From the NCBI RefSeq assembly GCF_014145635.1, contig NZ_JACHTC010000015.1:16563-80562 (forward strand): DNA of 64,000 nucleotides, written 5' to 3'. Positions 7,621 through 16,225 of the stretch are shown piece by piece. Within the stretch, counting starts at the first letter, position 1, and every line of letters starts with the position of its first letter. Under the pieces are notes generated by a model. It did no database searches, had not been told where the DNA came from, and saw only the letters and a program-made list of their open reading frames with translations. Source of the DNA: Myroides sp. WP-1 (lineage in GTDB: Bacteria > Bacteroidota > Bacteroidia > Flavobacteriales > Flavobacteriaceae). The position numbers were made by a program, and so were the translations under genes.

Positions 7621-9981
7621 TCAATTTGCCCTTGAAGTCTCTTCAAAGTCAATTGTTTTATCTTTTAAGGAATTCTTTGATTTACCAAACGTATAGGTAG
7701 CAGAAAAAGTAATATTTCTACTATCGTAATAATTATCGAACTGCTGTTGATTTGAGCTAAATTGTTTTTTTCCTTTGGCTCTAAGCTGCTGGAATATGTC
7801 ATTAACAGCTATATTTAAAGCAAGATTTTTTTTAGAAAACAGAAATTTAATTCCTATATCAAATGAAGCCATATTTCTAAGAGAACTATTCCCTTTTTTT
7901 GAAGGAAGTCTATGCCAATAATTAACATATAGAAACCTCTGTTCCGGTTTCAGAATTAACGTATTATTGAGATAATAACTTGAAGCAATTCCTTTTTCTC
8001 CAATAATAGTATTCATCTTCGATTTCGCATGTACATAAGCTAAATTTAAAGAAACGCTATGCTCCAAAAAATCAATCAATGATTTAGTATACATTACATT
8101 GAAACCAATACTTTCTTGATTGTAATAATTAAAATAGGTTGAAACTTCTACACTGTTTTCAAAATTTGATATTTGTCCAAACTCGTTAACTACTTGTTGA
8201 TAATAAAGGTCTAATGATAGAAAATCATGCAAGAGATATCCAAATTCAAAATTGTTATTATAAGATGGCAACAGTAGTGGATTTCCCGTTGAATATGAGT
8301 TCGGTGTACTATACCACCTAAAGGGGTCGACTTCTCTAAAACTAGGTCTATTAATACGCTTAGCATAGGACATATACAGAACATCTGATTCACTAGCATT
8401 ATACTTTAAATACACAGAAGGAAAAAAGTTGTAATAATTTGTTTTTTTTGCTTCATCCATCGACTTTGAAACACCTTGACTAATCGTATATTCATATCGT
8501 AATCCTAACTTAAGTTCCCAAGACTTAAAAAATGTTTTAGCGAAATCTAAATAAGCAGAATAAATATTTTCATTATAAGAAAACACAGCTGATTTAGAAG
8601 AATCTTTAAGATAACCCTGAGCTATCCAATTAAAATATCCAACATTTGAATTATTGCGCATCACTGCGTATTTCGCACCAAATGAATATAAGCCCCAATT
8701 AGTATTCAAAACAAAATCAGCAGTAGCAGAAAGAATCTGGTAATCAATATCAGAATGAGTTTTGATCACATCGTGATTCAACGTTTTATAAAAATCATCT
8801 GTAGTAAGATTAATGGTTGATGTAGAATTACTTTCAAAATAATTTAATCCGATATCGACTAAATCATCCTGATCAGATAGTTTACTTTGCGAATATAGAT
8901 TTAATGTATGCATGGGGTTAGTATTCCTGTGATGCGCTAAAGTTTTCAGGTCCTTAAATGGTGTAATCTCTTCATAAAAAACAGACCGGTTAGAAACTTC
9001 TTTCGTATTAATAGCTGCTCCATAATTATAAATAACTCCAAGTTTAGTATTAGTAGATAATGCATATCTTAAACTAACATCTATACCAATCCCTTTGTAA
9101 AAATCTCTGCGTCTATCCATAGACCTCAAAGATTGCTGAGCTATAATATCATAGTACTCCTGTGCTTTAATAGACGTATAATATTGTCTTACTGAAAACG
9201 ACGAACTAATTTTTTCTCCTTGATAATTAAGCGTTAAACCATTTGAAAAACTAAAATAGGTTGCTTGTTGCATTGAGCTAGTTACATTGCCATTAAGCCC
9301 TTTCTCTGTATTCTTTTTTAATACGATATTAATTAACCCACTATTACCTTGTGCATCATATTTAGAAGAAGGAGAAGTGATTACCTCAATCCGCTCTATA
9401 TTTTCAGTACGGATAGTATTCAAATATACTTTGAGTTCCGTCCCAGTTAAATAAAGGATTGTATCGTCAATTAAGATCCCTACTTTGTTCTTTCCGACAA
9501 TAGAAACATTTCCATGTCCATCAACTGAGACTAAAGGTGTAATTGCTAATAACTCTAAAGCACTAGATCCACTTGAATAAATAGATTGAGAAACATTAAA
9601 TACAATTCGATCTGTCTTCCTTTCTAAAGTTTTTTTCTTTATTCTTATTTCAATTTCATCAAGATTAGTCGTCTCATTTACAATTAATTCTCCCAAATTA
9701 AGATCTTGATCTAACTCAATATCTCTACTAACTAGAGAAGAACTAAACCACAAAACCTTCAATGCGTAACTTCCTTTTTCTTGATTCAGTGAAAATTCTC
9801 CCAAGCTATCCGTATAAGCTTGTGCTACAGGGATGTTATCTTTTTTCAATAAAAGGACGGTAACAAATGACAGAGGAAAGCCATCCGTATTGTGAACTTT
9901 TCCTCGTAAAGAGAACACTTGTCCAAGTAGATTATGAGAGAAAAGAATAAGCAATAAGCAATAAAAAATGTTTTTTATCAT
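7621..9981 (-). CDS. TonB-dependent receptor-like outer membrane beta-barrel protein
   Basis: A 786-aa outer membrane protein. Residues 1-20 are a signal peptide ending LLGQ. Residues 22-95 are a carboxypeptidase-like regulatory domain (FSLRGKVHNTDGFPLSFVTV). A plug-like region follows with IERIEVITSPSSKYDAQGNS and GLINIVLKK, then a long barrel of the OMP_b-brl_3 type. Such proteins import or sense ligands, or accompany peptide export clusters in Bacteroidota. The adjoining ABC exporter fragment suggests a former peptide export or RiPP locus (inference). The barrel ends FSATYTFGKSKNSLKDKTI. The gene sits alone between two 116-bp repeats, which marks it as acquired. Confidence 0.85.
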   Translation of the reverse strand: MIKNIFYCLLLILFSHNLLGQVFSLRGKVHNTDGFPLSFVTVLLLKKDNIPVAQAYTDSLGEFSLNQEKGSYALKVLWFSSSLVSRDIELDQDLNLGELIVNETTNLDEIEIRIKKKTLERKTDRIVFNVSQSIYSSGSSALELLAITPLVSVDGHGNVSIVGKNKVGILIDDTILYLTGTELKVYLNTIRTENIERIEVITSPSSKYDAQGNSGLINIVLKKNTEKGLNGNVTSSMQQATYFSFSNGLTLNYQGEKISSSFSVRQYYTSIKAQEYYDIIAQQSLRSMDRRRDFYKGIGIDVSLRYALSTNTKLGVIYNYGAAINTKEVSNRSVFYEEITPFKDLKTLAHHRNTNPMHTLNLYSQSKLSDQDDLVDIGLNYFESNSTSTINLTTDDFYKTLNHDVIKTHSDIDYQILSATADFVLNTNWGLYSFGAKYAVMRNNSNVGYFNWIAQGYLKDSSKSAVFSYNENIYSAYLDFAKTFFKSWELKLGLRYEYTISQGVSKSMDEAKKTNYYNFFPSVYLKYNASESDVLYMSYAKRINRPSFREVDPFRWYSTPNSYSTGNPLLLPSYNNNFEFGYLLHDFLSLDLYYQQVVNEFGQISNFENSVEVSTYFNYYNQESIGFNVMYTKSLIDFLEHSVSLNLAYVHAKSKMNTIIGEKGIASSYYLNNTLILKPEQRFLYVNYWHRLPSKKGNSSLRNMASFDIGIKFLFSKKNLALNIAVNDIFQQLRAKGKKQFSSNQQQFDNYYDSRNITFSATYTFGKSKNSLKDKTIDFEETSRAN

Positions 9982-10278
9982 CTAAAAAGGCATTATTGTT
10001 ATTAATAATACCTAAAACTACAAATAATATTAAATTATATTTAAAATTTTACTAAACAAAAACAAACATTCTCAATCAATCTCTAACTGTATTCAAATAA
10101 ATCATACTGCGATCTTTAAAAGAGTATCTAGTTAAGATAAAATAGAGTGAGAAATTAATTCCTCATAATCAAAATGATTTTTAAAATCTAGTACCTATTT
10201 TAATATAGACTTTAGAGGTACAAGTAATTTCAACACATAATCACAAAATTTTTATTCATAAGACATCATCTTCTAACA
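9982..10278. other. AT-rich gene-free stretch upstream of the receptor
   Basis: About 300 bp of very AT-rich DNA with no supported gene. It should hold the promoter of the minus-strand receptor, but no clear TAnnTTTG box is seen. The last bases (about 10264-10278, catcatcttctaac) match the 3' flank of cassettes 1 and 2, so this end is a leftover of another cassette. Confidence 0.5.
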
Positions 10279-10394
10279 TAAAAAGCAGCAATAAACCCAA
10301 GTCTATTGCTGCTTTTTTTATCTTATTAAAATGAGGATGTCCTCAAGCTATATATTTGTTATGAACATCCACAGTTTCCGCTCCCACAAGAGCC
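10279..10394. repeat. 116-bp perfect direct repeat, copy B
   Basis: Identical to 7126-7241. It contains the cassette-type hairpin terminator (10280-10319) and the 3' end of the intact feo-associated gene. This is probably the original site, because the small gene continues uninterrupted on its far side and the cassette 3' flank here is of the cassette 1/2 type. Confidence 0.9.
10280..10319. terminator. Bidirectional-looking terminator after the feo operon
   Basis: Perfect stem AAAAAGCAGCAATA / TATTGCTGCTTTTT with T on the plus-strand side and A on the other. Downstream of feo on the minus strand it can end that operon too; in plus sense it is a cassette terminator that has lost its gene. Confidence 0.7.
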
Positions 10395-10493
10395 ACCGCC
10401 TTTTTTGTTGTTCTTTTTACCAAAACTCTTTTTGACAAAATAACCAATGGCAAAAAGCAATAAGGCGTAAACGATAATTTCTTGATAATTCAT
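10359..10493 (-). CDS. FeoB-associated Cys-rich membrane protein
   Basis: A 44-aa protein: MNYQEIIVYALLLFAIGYF is a single membrane helix, followed by a basic stretch (KKSFGKKNNKKGGG) and a Cys-rich end (SCGSGNCGCS). Small proteins of this build typically follow feoB in Bacteroidota and are annotated as FeoB-associated Cys-rich membrane proteins. The cysteines may bind iron or sense redox state (inference). The ATG lies 6 nt after the feoB stop, so it is translated from the feo mRNA. Its last 12 codons are duplicated at 7206-7241. Confidence 0.88.
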   Translation of the reverse strand: MNYQEIIVYALLLFAIGYFVKKSFGKKNNKKGGGSCGSGNCGCS

Positions 10494-10499
10494 ATCGCT

Positions 10500-12608
10500 T
10501 TACTTTAAGAGTTGATAGGCTATAAACGCTGCCACATAAGCGAGAACCGTCATAAAGACCAACTGATAAATGGTCCATTTCCACGATTTTGTTTCTCTAC
10601 GCACAATCGCTACTGTTGCAGTACATTGCATGGCAAAGGCATAGAAAAACATCAGAGAAACCCCACTAGCCAAGGTAAATACTTTTTCTCCAGTATCGGG
10701 CCATATTTCAGCTGCCATTTTTTGTTTGATACGTCCATCTTCGTCATTTTCATCTCCAGAACCTACATTGTAAATCGTTCCTAAAACTCCGACAAAAATT
10801 TCACGCCCAACAAAAGACGACAATACAGCAATCCCTACTTTCCAATCATATCCCAACGGTTTAATCATCGGTTCGATCGATTTACCAAGTATTCCTATAT
10901 ACGAATTTTCTAAGCGGTAACTGGCAACATATTCGCTCATTTCCTCCTCAGACACCTCTTTGTTTTGGTGTACTTGAGCCATGTGCTCTTCTGCATTTTC
11001 AAAATTATCACCAGGACCATGCGCCCCTAAAAACCAAATGATAATAGACAACACAAAGATGATCTTTCCTGCTCCTACGACGAAAGCTTTAGTCTTTTCG
11101 TACATATTCGCCACGACGTTTTTGATAATTGGTGTGCGGTAATTTGGCATTTCAATAACAAAATACGACTTGCGTTCACTTTTAATGTATTTACTCAATG
11201 CCCATGACGACACTAAAGCCGCTAAAAATCCGATGAAGTAAAACAACGTCAACGTCAATCCTTGCAAACTTAAAAATCCAAATAAACGCGTTTCTGGAAT
11301 AACTAATGCAATGATAATAATATATACAGGAATACGAGCAGAACAAGTCGTAAACGGCGTTACTAAGATCGTAATCAATCGCTCTTTAGGGTTCTCAATA
11401 TTACGTGCAGACATAATCGCTGGAATTGCACAAGCATTACCTGAGATTAAAGGCACTACAGATTTTCCACTCAATCCAAACGGACGCATTAATTTATCCA
11501 TCAAGAAAACCACGCGGCTCATATATCCTGTTTCCTCTAAAATAGAGATAAACATAAACAAGATGGCGATCTGCGGAATAAATGGCATTACCCCTCCAAT
11601 ACCCGGTACGATACCATCGGCAATCAGATCGGTTAATTTACCTGGTTCCATTACTTCGTGTACCCATGAACTCAAATTGGCAAATTGTTCGTCAATCCAA
11701 TCCATCGGAATACTAGACCACTCGAAAATCGCTTGGAATACCAACATCATAATACCGAAGAAGATCAAATATCCATATACTTTATGCGTTAGAATTCGAT
11801 CCACTTTAGAGCGGAGTCCCGTAGCTTTGGATGTATCACGCGTATAGGTTTCCTTCAGCGTATCATTGATAAACTGATAGCGCTTGATGGTTTTTTTATG
11901 TTGTAATTTTTTAATTTCACTGTCAGACAAATGAATGCCCTTGGCTTCTATATCTTTCTTTCCAATGTTTCCAATAGTGATATCTTGTGAATAAATCATC
12001 CACAATTTAAATACCGAAAAGTTAGAAAAAGTCAAGGCTAATTTTCCAAAGAAATCCGGATCAACATCCGTTGCATTTAAACAAGGTTCAATGGAGTAAT
12101 TTTTATAATCAACTACCGCTTGTTTTAATTCTTGAATACCCAATTTCTTTTTGGCACTCATTAAAACAATTTTGGTATTCAATTTCTTTTCTAAGGCAGC
12201 TACTTGGATGCTAATTCCCTTTTCTTCCATATGATCTGCCATATTAATGACTAAGATCGTTGGGAAGCCCAATTCTTTCACTTGGGTGAACAGCAATAAA
12301 TTTCGCTTTAAGTTTTCGATTTCGGCAACAACAACGGCTACATCTGGATAATCCTCATTAGTCGGATCAAACAATAAATCCAATACAATGCGTTCGTCTT
12401 CCGAGCTTGCGTTGATACTATAAGTTCCAGGCAAGTCGATGATTGTAGCGGTTACCTCATCGTTTAATTTAGTTGTACCTGACTTTTTATCTACCGTAAT
12501 ACCAGGATAGTTACCGATTTTGTGATTTAAACCTGTTAAAGCATTGAATACAGAGGTTTTACCCACATTAGGATTACCTATTAGGGCAACTTTAATATCT
12601 TTTTTCAT
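10500..12608 (-). CDS. feoB: Ferrous iron transport protein B
   Basis: FeoB is the inner-membrane ferrous iron transporter with a cytosolic GTPase domain. In the 702 aa, residues 1-170 are the G domain: G1 GNPNVGKT (11-18), G3 DLPG (58-61), G4 NMAD (122-125), G5 SAKK. A helical insertion domain leads to the membrane part, with Gate and core motifs including PFIPQIAILFMFISILEETG and GNACAIPAIMSAR. A C-terminal Gate repeat has VGREIFVGVLGTIYNVGSGD. feoA lies 15 nt upstream and the small Cys-rich gene 6 nt downstream, so the three form one operon. Confidence 0.97.
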   Translation of the reverse strand: MKKDIKVALIGNPNVGKTSVFNALTGLNHKIGNYPGITVDKKSGTTKLNDEVTATIIDLPGTYSINASSEDERIVLDLLFDPTNEDYPDVAVVVAEIENLKRNLLLFTQVKELGFPTILVINMADHMEEKGISIQVAALEKKLNTKIVLMSAKKKLGIQELKQAVVDYKNYSIEPCLNATDVDPDFFGKLALTFSNFSVFKLWMIYSQDITIGNIGKKDIEAKGIHLSDSEIKKLQHKKTIKRYQFINDTLKETYTRDTSKATGLRSKVDRILTHKVYGYLIFFGIMMLVFQAIFEWSSIPMDWIDEQFANLSSWVHEVMEPGKLTDLIADGIVPGIGGVMPFIPQIAILFMFISILEETGYMSRVVFLMDKLMRPFGLSGKSVVPLISGNACAIPAIMSARNIENPKERLITILVTPFTTCSARIPVYIIIIALVIPETRLFGFLSLQGLTLTLFYFIGFLAALVSSWALSKYIKSERKSYFVIEMPNYRTPIIKNVVANMYEKTKAFVVGAGKIIFVLSIIIWFLGAHGPGDNFENAEEHMAQVHQNKEVSEEEMSEYVASYRLENSYIGILGKSIEPMIKPLGYDWKVGIAVLSSFVGREIFVGVLGTIYNVGSGDENDEDGRIKQKMAAEIWPDTGEKVFTLASGVSLMFFYAFAMQCTATVAIVRRETKSWKWTIYQLVFMTVLAYVAAFIAYQLLK

Positions 12609-12623
12609 CTACTCGTTCTCCTA

Positions 12624-12863
12624 CTATTTGAAATTACCTTCTAAGCTAACCACAATTTCCCTTGCCAATTCTTTGCGAATCGATAGATGTGTATCATTGA
12701 TACAGAAATAAATAGGATCTCCTAAAGGAGCTACTTCCAAAAGCTCAACAGCATTACCTGGTAAACATCCCATTTCTAATAATTTTAAAGGAACTTTATG
12801 CATATCAAAATCAGCAATAACGCCCTTTTCATTTCTTTTCAATAAGTCTAACGTTGTATTCAC
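12624..12863 (-). CDS. feoA: Ferrous iron transport protein A
   Basis: FeoA is a small SH3-fold cytosolic protein that supports FeoB. I place the start at a GTG (12861-12863), giving 79 aa beginning VNTTLDLLKRNEKGVIADFD, the usual family length. The frame stays open up to an ATG at 12998, but the 45 extra residues do not look like FeoA. A perfect -7 box (TACTTTTG, minus strand, 12888-12895) lies inside that extension, which supports the GTG. The conserved core MGCLPGNAVELLEVAPLGDP and the C-terminal LSIRKELAREIVV are present. It is the first gene of the feo operon. Confidence 0.92.
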   Translation of the reverse strand: MNTTLDLLKRNEKGVIADFDMHKVPLKLLEMGCLPGNAVELLEVAPLGDPIYFCINDTHLSIRKELAREIVVSLEGNFK

Positions 12864-12887
12864 CTTATTTAGATTTAATTCACATTG

Positions 12888-12895
12888 CAAAAGTA
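12888..12895 (-). promoter_or_regulatory. -7 promoter box of feoAB
   Basis: TACTTTTG on the minus strand matches TAnnTTTG. A start near 12881 would leave a leader of about 18 nt before the GTG of feoA. No clear Fur-type palindrome is seen by eye. Confidence 0.6.
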
Positions 12896-13005
12896 AGGAA
12901 TAAAAAAAGAATTCGAACACTATTTTGGGATTAATTAGTCCAAATACTACTAAATCAACGTCTTGTACACACCCTATTTTCAAGGATTTTTCGTCCAACT
13001 AAAAA

Positions 13006-13037
13006 AATAGCCAGGTGAAAATTCGACCTGGCTATTC
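13006..13037. terminator. Terminator between the SCO1 gene and feoA
   Basis: Stem AATAGCCAGGT / ACCTGGCTATT with a 9-nt loop. The A-run at the left end acts as a T-run on the minus strand, in the direction of the SCO1-like gene's neighbour. Confidence 0.75.
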
Positions 13038-13056
13038 CTGTTCTATTATTGATTTT

Positions 13057-13764
13057 TTACTTCGATTTCTTTTCGTGTTCATACAACCACTGGATGTCTT
13101 CCCACAACTCTTGCATATTCTTATTTTCAGGGTCTTTGGTATCGAGATTTGTACCATCATAAAACCCGCGAATTCGTCCTTCACTATCCACTAGAATAAA
13201 ATTCTCTGTGTGTACCATATCATACATTTCATCCGGTGATCCTGTCTTCACGGCTAAATAAGAATTTCTTGCCATAAAGTAGATATCGCGTTTATCTCCA
13301 GTGACCAAATTCCAAACCGCATCATCTACCCCTCTTTTTAACGCATATTCTTTTAATACAGGTACACTATCTATATCCGGTGTGACCGTATGTGATAATA
13401 ACTTCACTCCGGGTACAGCTTTAATCTTTTCTTGAAGCCACTCCATGTTATCGCCCATGATTGGACAAATAGTAGGACATGTAGTAAAGAAGAAATCTGC
13501 CACGTAAATATGTCCTTCGTAATCTTTGTTGGTAATAGTATCTCCATTTTGATTGATAAAAGTAAATGGAGCAATGCGATGCCTTTGTTTATTTGCCTCG
13601 TGCTGAATTAAACTATCTACCATTTCTGGATTAACCATTGAAGGTGTGTATACTGGCAAGCTCTTTCTATATTTTAATGCATTGTAAAACAAAACGAGAA
13701 TTCCACAACTCATCAAAAAGAAAAATAGAAAGAAATATCTATAGCGTTTAAAAAATTGAAACAT
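13057..13764 (-). CDS. SCO1/SenC family copper chaperone
   Basis: SCO proteins deliver copper to, or reduce cysteines of, the CuA site of cytochrome oxidase at the outer face of the inner membrane. The 235-aa protein has one N-terminal membrane helix (about 10-28) and a thioredoxin-like domain. The CxxxC copper motif is at C96 and C100 (TTCPTICP) and the third ligand is H185 (DMVHTENF). It is a single-gene unit read on the minus strand. The family call is firm; whether it is the main Sco for this strain's oxidase is not shown. Confidence 0.93.
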   Translation of the reverse strand: MFQFFKRYRYFFLFFFLMSCGILVLFYNALKYRKSLPVYTPSMVNPEMVDSLIQHEANKQRHRIAPFTFINQNGDTITNKDYEGHIYVADFFFTTCPTICPIMGDNMEWLQEKIKAVPGVKLLSHTVTPDIDSVPVLKEYALKRGVDDAVWNLVTGDKRDIYFMARNSYLAVKTGSPDEMYDMVHTENFILVDSEGRIRGFYDGTNLDTKDPENKNMQELWEDIQWLYEHEKKSK

Positions 13765-13963
13765 GATATTTTTGAGTTTCCTACAAACTTACAAATTCCA
13801 ACCTATAAATACGTTAAAGGGAGCTTAAAACCATCGCTTACAAAATGTCCTTATTCCTTCCCTATATAATTGTATAAAACCAGCAAATCAATAGAAAAAG
13901 GAAGATTTATTCCCAAAAAATCAATTTATAGGTCCAAATAGAAATTACTAAAAAGATATTTTC

Positions 13964-13971
13964 TATTTTTG
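13964..13971 (+). promoter_or_regulatory. -7 promoter box of the M13 peptidase
   Basis: TATTTTTG matches TAnnTTTG, with the ATG 35 nt further on. No matching -33 TTG at the standard distance. Confidence 0.5.
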
Positions 13972-14006
13972 TTTAAACTTGAATTAAAGTAAAAACTGAA
14001 ATAAAA

Positions 14007-16073
14007 ATGAAAAAAAGAGTATTATTAACCTCTGGTCTTGCTCTAGCTTCATTAGTTGCTTGTAAAGATGGCAAAAAAACTGAAGAAGTTGCAGATCAAG
14101 AAAATCACGGAATTAACTTAGAATACATGGATCTAAGTGTAAATCCTGGTGATGACTTTTTCCGTTTTGTAAACGGTACGTGGTATGATAACACAGAAAT
14201 TCCAAACGACAGAACGCGTTGGGGAAGTTTTGATGAATTAAGACAAAACACAGATAAAGACGCTCTAGCTATTTTAAAAGAAGCAGCAGCAGCTCATAAT
14301 CTAGATGCTAAATCGGATCAAGCTAAAGCAGTTGCTTTGTTTGAGTCTTACTTAGACAATGCTACGCGTAACAGTGTAGGTGTAACTCCATTAAAACCAT
14401 ACTTGGATCAAATCAACGCGATTCAAAATCCGGCTGACGTTACTAAATTAATCAATGATTTAGCAGACGAAGGTGGGTTGGGATTATACTCTTCCTATGT
14501 GTATGCAGATATGAAAAACTCAAATGAAAATACCATTTATTTAGGTACAGGTTCATTAGGGTTACCTGATCGCGATTATTATGTATTGCAAGATGCAGAC
14601 ATGAAAGAAAAACGCGACCAATATGTGGCACACGTAGCTCGTATGTTAGAAATGGCTGGTGAGTCAAAGGAAGAGGCAACAGCTGATTCAAAACGCGTAC
14701 TGGCAATCGAAACAAAGATGGCTGAACCTCGTTTAACAAGAGTAGAGCGTCGTGATAGCCGTTTAACATACAATCCAATGACGATTGCTGAGCTACAAAA
14801 AATTGCTCCAGTAGTAGATTGGACTGCTTATTTTGCAGCTACAGGATTGAAAAACATCGACAAAGTTGTTGTAGATCAACCTAAATATATGAAAGCATTA
14901 AACGACATTTTATCAGCTAAAAACATCGATGATGTAAAAGCGTATTTAAAATGGACGTTAGTAAACGGTTATGCAAGTACTTTATCTACAGAGATGGAAA
15001 CTGCAAACTGGGAGTTCTATTCTAAAACATTAGAAGGAGCTAAAGAACAAAGACCAGCTGAAGAAAGAGCTCTTGCTGTTGTAAACAACACAATTGGAGA
15101 AGCTTTAGGTCAATTATACGTGGCTAAAAAATTCCCTGCTGAAGCGAAAGCGAAAGCACAAGCAATGATCAAAAACGTATTAACAGCATTTGGTGAGCGC
15201 ATCAAAAACTTACCTTGGATGGCTGAAGAAACGAAAAAAGGAGCTTTAGAAAAATTAGCTACGACTACCGTTAAAATTGGTTACCCTGACAAATGGGAAG
15301 ATTATTCTAAAATGGATATCAAATCTCCTGCTAATAAAGGAAACTATTTCGAAAACATGAGAAATGCATCGAAATGGGAAGTAGCTAAAAATAGAGAAGA
15401 CTATGGTAAACCTGTAGATAAATCTCGTTGGGGAATGTCGCCGCAAACGGTAAATGCATATTTCAACCCATTGTATAACGAAATCGTATTCCCTGCAGCT
15501 ATCTTACAACCTCCTTTCTATGACTATAAAGCAGATGAGGCGATCAACTACGGTGGTATCGGTGCTGTTATCGGACATGAAATCTCTCATAGCTTTGATG
15601 ATTCAGGTGCTCGTTACGACAAAAATGGTAACTTGAACAACTGGTGGACAGATGCTGATTTAGAAAGATTTACTACACTAGGTGATAAATTAGCTTCTCA
15701 ATACAGTGCTTTAGAGCCACTTCCAGGTGTTTTTGTAGATGGTAAATTTACTTTAGGTGAAAACATTGGAGATTTAGGTGGTGTAAATGCTGCTTACGAC
15801 GGATTGAAAATCTACTTAAAAGAGAACGGTGATCCAGGATTAATCGATGGATATACACCAGAACAACGTTTCTTTATCTCTTGGGGTACAATCTGGAGAA
15901 CGAAAGCACGTGATGAAGCTGTTAAAAATCAAGTAAAAACAGATCCACACGCTCCAGGTTACTATAGAGCCTTTGTTCCTTTACAAAATGTTGATGCTTT
16001 CTACGAAGCATTTGATATTAAAGAAACAAACAAGCTTTACATCAAACCAGAAGATCGAGTGAAAATTTGGTAA
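14007..16073 (+). CDS. M13 family zinc metallopeptidase (neprilysin/PepO-like), lipoprotein
   Basis: A 688-aa peptidase carried on the cell envelope that cleaves oligopeptides. The N-terminus MKKRVLLTSGLALASLVAC is a lipoprotein signal with its lipobox cysteine at 19. The Peptidase_M13_N domain fills about 40-420. The catalytic part has NAYFNP for substrate backbone binding, the zinc motif HEISH at about 524-528, and the third ligand glutamate in ENIGDLGG at about 585. Length and motifs are normal for the family. It has its own promoter and terminator. Confidence 0.95.
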   Translation: MKKRVLLTSGLALASLVACKDGKKTEEVADQENHGINLEYMDLSVNPGDDFFRFVNGTWYDNTEIPNDRTRWGSFDELRQNTDKDALAILKEAAAAHNLDAKSDQAKAVALFESYLDNATRNSVGVTPLKPYLDQINAIQNPADVTKLINDLADEGGLGLYSSYVYADMKNSNENTIYLGTGSLGLPDRDYYVLQDADMKEKRDQYVAHVARMLEMAGESKEEATADSKRVLAIETKMAEPRLTRVERRDSRLTYNPMTIAELQKIAPVVDWTAYFAATGLKNIDKVVVDQPKYMKALNDILSAKNIDDVKAYLKWTLVNGYASTLSTEMETANWEFYSKTLEGAKEQRPAEERALAVVNNTIGEALGQLYVAKKFPAEAKAKAQAMIKNVLTAFGERIKNLPWMAEETKKGALEKLATTTVKIGYPDKWEDYSKMDIKSPANKGNYFENMRNASKWEVAKNREDYGKPVDKSRWGMSPQTVNAYFNPLYNEIVFPAAILQPPFYDYKADEAINYGGIGAVIGHEISHSFDDSGARYDKNGNLNNWWTDADLERFTTLGDKLASQYSALEPLPGVFVDGKFTLGENIGDLGGVNAAYDGLKIYLKENGDPGLIDGYTPEQRFFISWGTIWRTKARDEAVKNQVKTDPHAPGYYRAFVPLQNVDAFYEAFDIKETNKLYIKPEDRVKIW

Positions 16074-16080
16074 TATACAA

Positions 16081-16117
16081 AAAGGGGAATTTCGAAAAGA
16101 AATTCCCCTTTTTTTTG
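16081..16117 (+). terminator. Terminator of the M13 peptidase gene
   Basis: Stem GGGGAATTTC / GAAATTCCCC followed by eight T residues, 8 nt after the stop. Confidence 0.9.
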
Positions 16118-16155
16118 TTATGAGTGATCTGTTATGAGTGATCTGTTATGGGTAA
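16118..16155. repeat. Tandem GTTATGAGTGATCT repeat
   Basis: GTTATGAGTGATCT occurs twice in tandem, followed by a partial third (GTTATGGG). The same word occurs at 4574-4607, also just after a terminator. It is a short interspersed intergenic repeat of unknown role. Confidence 0.6.
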
Positions 16156-16225
16156 AGTTTACTGAAATATATTATTTTTCTAGAAAATGAAAAATAGGTT
16201 TTAGCCGACAAACTTCCGATAACCG

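Noticed and set aside
11311..11847. 178-codon plus-strand frame inside feoB
   Set aside because: Antisense shadow of a well-conserved gene; no promoter or homology.
12864..12998. N-terminal extension of feoA from ATG 12998
   Set aside because: The extra 45 residues are not FeoA-like and contain the promoter box; GTG at 12863 gives the normal length.
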